Source of the DNA: DSSB01 sp046346845
Lineage (GTDB): Bacteria; UBA10199; DSSB01
NCBI GenBank assembly: GCA_046346845.1
Contig: JAXMHH010000003.1
Span: 1-64,000, forward strand
DNA: 64,000 nt
Reading direction: 5' to 3'
Position 1 is the stretch's first letter, and each line of letters starts with the position of its first letter. The notes under the pieces were generated by a model. It searched no databases, was not told the DNA's origin, and worked only from the letters and a program-made list of their open reading frames with translations. Positions 61,140-64,000 of this stretch are shown here, in pieces. Made by a program: the position numbers and the translations under genes.

Positions 61140-63956
61140 ATGAGCGACGACCCTAAAGCACCGGGCAAGGACTACAAAGATACCCTCAACCTCCCCCAGA
61201 CCGACTTCCCGATGAAGGCCAACCTCGCCCAGCGCGAGCCGGAATTCATCCGGCGCTGGGACGAGGCCAAAATTTACGAGAAGGGCGTCGCCCGAAACGC
61301 CGGCAAGCCCAAGTTCGTCCTCCACGACGGCCCACCCTACGCCAACGGGCACATCCACTTCGGCCACATCCTCAACAAGACCCTCAAGGACATCTTGGTG
61401 AAATACAAAAGCCTGGCCGGCTTCCAGAGCGAGTTCATTCCCGGCTGGGACTGCCACGGACTGCCCATCGAGCATCAGGTCGACAAAGAACTGGGGCCCA
61501 AGAAAAAGGGGATGGACGTCGTGCAGGTCCGGCGCGCCTGCCGCGAATACGCCGCGAAGTTTGTGGCCATCCAGCGCGATGAGTTCAAGCGCCTCGGGAT
61601 CCTGGCCTCCTGGGAACAGCCCTACCTGACGATGGACTACGGCTACGAAGCCACCATCGCCCGCCAGCTGGGCAAGCTGGTCGGCAAGGGCCTGGTCTAC
61701 AAGGGCAAGAAGCCGGTCCATTGGTGCATCAAAGACCAGACCGCCCTGGCGGAGGCCGAGGTTGAATACGACAACCACCTCTCGCCCTCCATCTACGTCA
61801 AATTCGCCGCCAACGAAGACTTAGGCTCCATCAGCCCCACCTTGGCCGGGAAAAAGGTGTATTTCATCATCTGGACCACCACCCCCTGGACCCTGCCCGC
61901 CAATTTGGCTGTGGCCCTGCACAAGAGCTATACCTATGTGGCGATCCAGGTGGGTGCGGAGAGCTATATCGTCGCCGAAGGCCTGCTCGACCAGATCCGA
62001 AAGCAGCTCAACCTCCAAGAAGACCGCCTGATCGACCGCATCCCCGCCAAAAAACTCGAGGGCCTGACGGTGCGCCACCCCTTTCTCGAGCGCGACTCGA
62101 AGGTGGTATTGAGCGACCACGTCACCCTCGACGCGGGGACAGGCGTCGTCCACATCGCGCCGGGCCACGGCCAGGAAGACTACGACGTCGGCATGCGCTA
62201 CGGCCTGCCCATCCTCAACCCCGTCGACAACGAGGGCAAATTCACCGCTGAGGTCAGCGTCCCCGACCTGGTCGGCCAGTCGGTGTTCCAGGCTAATCCC
62301 AAGATCATCGAGCTGCTGAAGGCCAAGGGCGCCCTGGTGAAGGCCGAGGAGACCAGCCACAGCTACCCGCACTGCTGGCGTTGCAAATCTCCGGTCATCT
62401 TCCGCTCGACGCCGCAGTATTTCATCTCGCTCGCCAAGGAAGACCTGCGCAACCGCGCCCTCGACGCCATCCGCCGCACCCAATGGATCCCGCACTGGGG
62501 CCGCGACCGCATCTACGGCATGGTCGAGAACCGCACCGATTGGTGCATCAGCCGGCAGCGCAGTTGGGGCGTCCCGATCATGGGCTTCCGCTGCAGCGCC
62601 TGCCGCGAGTCGCTCTTGCGCGAGGACATCATCGAGGGGATCGCCCAGCGCTTCGAACAGGAAGGGGCCGACGCCTATTTCAAGTATTCCGCCGAGGAGC
62701 TGCTGCCCCCCACCGTCGCCTGCCCGCAGTGCGGCGGCAAGACCTTCGAGAAGGAAACCGACATCCTCGACGTCTGGTTCGATTCCGGAGTCTCCTTCGC
62801 GGCGGTCCTCGAGCAGCGTCCCAATCTGCAAATGCCCGCGGACATCTACCTGGAGGGCTCCGACCAGCACCGCGGTTGGTTCCACTCTTCGCTGCTCGCG
62901 GCGGTCGGGACCGAAGGGCGCGCCCCCTACAAGGCGGTCCTCACCCACGGCTTCGTGGTGGACGGAGAGGGCCGCAAGTACTCGAAGTCGGCGAAAAACT
63001 ACACCCCCCCGGAGAACCTGCTCAACAAGCTGGGGGCCGAGGTCCTGCGCCTCTGGGTCGCCGCGGAGGACTACCGGAACGACATCCGCATCTCCCAGGA
63101 GATCCTCGACCGCCTGACCGAGACCTACCGCAAGATCCGCAATACCTGCCGCTTCCTGCTCGGAAACCTCTACGACTTCCAGCCCGACCGCGACTGGCTG
63201 CCCCCGGCCGAGCGCCTCGAGATCGACCGCTGGGCGATCGCCTCGCTGCAGGGCTTCCTGCAGCGCGTGACCCAGGCCTACGAGGAATACGAGTTCCACG
63301 TCATCTACCACGCGCTCAACCAATTCTGCACCGTGACGCTGAGCGCGTTCTACCTCGACATCCTCAAGGACCGGCTCTACACCGCCAAGGCCGCGGGTCG
63401 CGAACGACGCGCCGCCCAAAGCACGGCCTTCGACCTGCTGGTCGCGATCACCCGCATGATGGCGCCCATCCTCAGCTTCACCGCCGAGGAGGTCCACCAA
63501 CACACCCCGGACCACGCCGGAAAGGCCGAGTCCGTATTTCTCTCCGACCTGCCCAAGGCCAGCGAGGCCCTGTTGGACAAGGCCCTGCTGGAACGCTTCG
63601 AGAAGATCGGCCAGCTGCGCCAGGAAGTTTTAAAGGCGCTGGAGAAGGCAAGACAGGACAAGGTCATCGGCCATTCCCTCGAGGCCCAGGTGCGGCTCAG
63701 CGCCGAAGGAGAATGGAAGAAGCTGCTGCAGGAGGAAATGCAGCATTGGCCCCAATACTTCATCGTCTCGCAGGTGGTCTTGGCCCCCGAGCTGGAAAAC
63801 CCCACCTGGACCAGCCCGGCTATCGAGGGCCTGCGCATCGAGGTGAAGAAGGCCGAGGGCGAAAAATGCGCCCGCTGCTGGACGCGTTCCATTACGGTGG
63901 GAAAAAGCCCAGCCCATCCGGCGCTGTGCGACCGCTGCAACAAGGCGCTCTGCTAG
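61140..63956 (+). CDS. ileS: Isoleucyl-tRNA synthetase
   Basis: Class I synthetase that charges tRNA-Ile. From ATG 61140 it has 938 residues, the normal bacterial length. The N-terminus has the YKDTLNLPQTDFPMKANLA block. The HIGH motif is HIHFGH in PPYANGHIHFGHIL, and the editing domain includes TTTPWTLPANLAVAL. The KMSKS motif reads KYSKS (GRKYSKSAKN), an unusual second residue. The C-terminal zinc site has CARCW and CDRC. An ATG 24 codons later would lose the conserved opening. It is followed 15 bases later by what is probably lspA. Confidence 0.97.
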   Translation: MSDDPKAPGKDYKDTLNLPQTDFPMKANLAQREPEFIRRWDEAKIYEKGVARNAGKPKFVLHDGPPYANGHIHFGHILNKTLKDILVKYKSLAGFQSEFIPGWDCHGLPIEHQVDKELGPKKKGMDVVQVRRACREYAAKFVAIQRDEFKRLGILASWEQPYLTMDYGYEATIARQLGKLVGKGLVYKGKKPVHWCIKDQTALAEAEVEYDNHLSPSIYVKFAANEDLGSISPTLAGKKVYFIIWTTTPWTLPANLAVALHKSYTYVAIQVGAESYIVAEGLLDQIRKQLNLQEDRLIDRIPAKKLEGLTVRHPFLERDSKVVLSDHVTLDAGTGVVHIAPGHGQEDYDVGMRYGLPILNPVDNEGKFTAEVSVPDLVGQSVFQANPKIIELLKAKGALVKAEETSHSYPHCWRCKSPVIFRSTPQYFISLAKEDLRNRALDAIRRTQWIPHWGRDRIYGMVENRTDWCISRQRSWGVPIMGFRCSACRESLLREDIIEGIAQRFEQEGADAYFKYSAEELLPPTVACPQCGGKTFEKETDILDVWFDSGVSFAAVLEQRPNLQMPADIYLEGSDQHRGWFHSSLLAAVGTEGRAPYKAVLTHGFVVDGEGRKYSKSAKNYTPPENLLNKLGAEVLRLWVAAEDYRNDIRISQEILDRLTETYRKIRNTCRFLLGNLYDFQPDRDWLPPAERLEIDRWAIASLQGFLQRVTQAYEEYEFHVIYHALNQFCTVTLSAFYLDILKDRLYTAKAAGRERRAAQSTAFDLLVAITRMMAPILSFTAEEVHQHTPDHAGKAESVFLSDLPKASEALLDKALLERFEKIGQLRQEVLKALEKARQDKVIGHSLEAQVRLSAEGEWKKLLQEEMQHWPQYFIVSQVVLAPELENPTWTSPAIEGLRIEVKKAEGEKCARCWTRSITVGKSPAHPALCDRCNKALC

Positions 63957-63971
63957 GCGGGACCAACAACC

Positions 63972-64000
63972 ATGAAGAAATATCGCCCCCTGCTCTTCTA
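63972..64000 (+). CDS. Partial start, probably signal peptidase II (lspA)
   Basis: Only nine full codons are visible, reading MKKYRPLLF, with a basic start and the beginning of a hydrophobic segment. lspA commonly follows ileS in proteobacteria, so that is my guess from context alone. The window ends inside the first helix, so the sequence does not prove it. Confidence 0.35.

Noticed and set aside
61821..63515. Open frame of 564 codons on the minus strand
   Set aside because: Antisense to ileS with no recognisable motif.

Overview
This 64 kb window is bacterial chromosome from a Gram-negative organism with an outer membrane. Evidence for this is a lipoprotein, a MauG-type di-heme periplasmic cytochrome, both rhamnose nucleotide pathways, Aat and an AlgI/AlgJ-type acetylation pair. 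The housekeeping flanks are GC-rich (by eye about 60-65%) and gene-dense, with many 1-8 base overlaps and GTG/TTG starts. Gene content (RecN, RarA, an archaeal-type acyl-CoA mutase, a siroheme sulfite/nitrite reductase, MauG) fits a deltaproteobacteria-like or related lineage, but I cannot fix the taxon from sequence alone. I found no rRNA, tRNA, CRISPR array, insertion sequence or phage gene.

Layout. 1-1.2 kb: a membrane-anchored protein cut by the window edge, and a family 2 glycosyltransferase. 1.2-5.9 kb: recN, divergent from rarA, a tandem universal-stress protein and a DUF1287 protein. 5.9-8.0 kb: a leftward operon of O-methyltransferase, glyoxalase I, ABM monooxygenase and class III sirtuin. 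8.2-10.9 kb: a lipoprotein, two small membrane proteins and a MauG/CcpA peroxidase. 11.0-16.2 kb: PfkB kinase, methylmalonyl-CoA mutase large subunit, acyl-CoA ligase and a D-2-hydroxyacid dehydrogenase. 16.4-20.7 kb: a sulfite/nitrite reductase operon with a partner protein and a rhodanese, then crcB and a type-5 uracil-DNA glycosylase. 20.8-21.3 kb: a Cys-rich protein with a C-terminal sorting-like tail.

21.4-54.3 kb is the striking part. It is a lower-GC (about 45-50%) surface-glycan island. It carries about ten large polytopic proteins of GT-C character, and six family 2 glycosyltransferases of the polyprenyl-phosphate-sugar synthase kind lie in or at the edge of it. It also has an AlgI (MBOAT)/AlgJ O-acetylation pair, a methyltransferase, a DegT aminotransferase with an odd SDR, and UDP-glucose dehydrogenase plus UDP-xylose synthase. 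Four of the membrane proteins (25.2, 28.5, 38.7 and 51.9 kb) form a ~800-residue paralogous family. They share a GT-C-like first loop, a C-x10-C pair in the motif APTYCE, a HSPN motif and two predicted beta-sandwich regions outside the membrane. I recognise no name for this family and consider it the best candidate for an undescribed system. No flippase, Wzy polymerase, chain-length protein, ABC exporter, initiating phosphoglycosyl transferase or GT-B enzyme is visible in the island. The simplest reading is an outer-face glycosylation factory: GT2 enzymes load sugars onto polyprenyl phosphate, and GT-C enzymes move them onto an acceptor in the periplasm.

54.4-60.4 kb: a leftward nucleotide-sugar operon, rfbD-rfbB-rfbA-rfbC-rmd-gmd-GT2, giving dTDP-L-rhamnose and probably GDP-D-rhamnose. 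60.4-64 kb: aat, ileS and the first codons of what is probably lspA.
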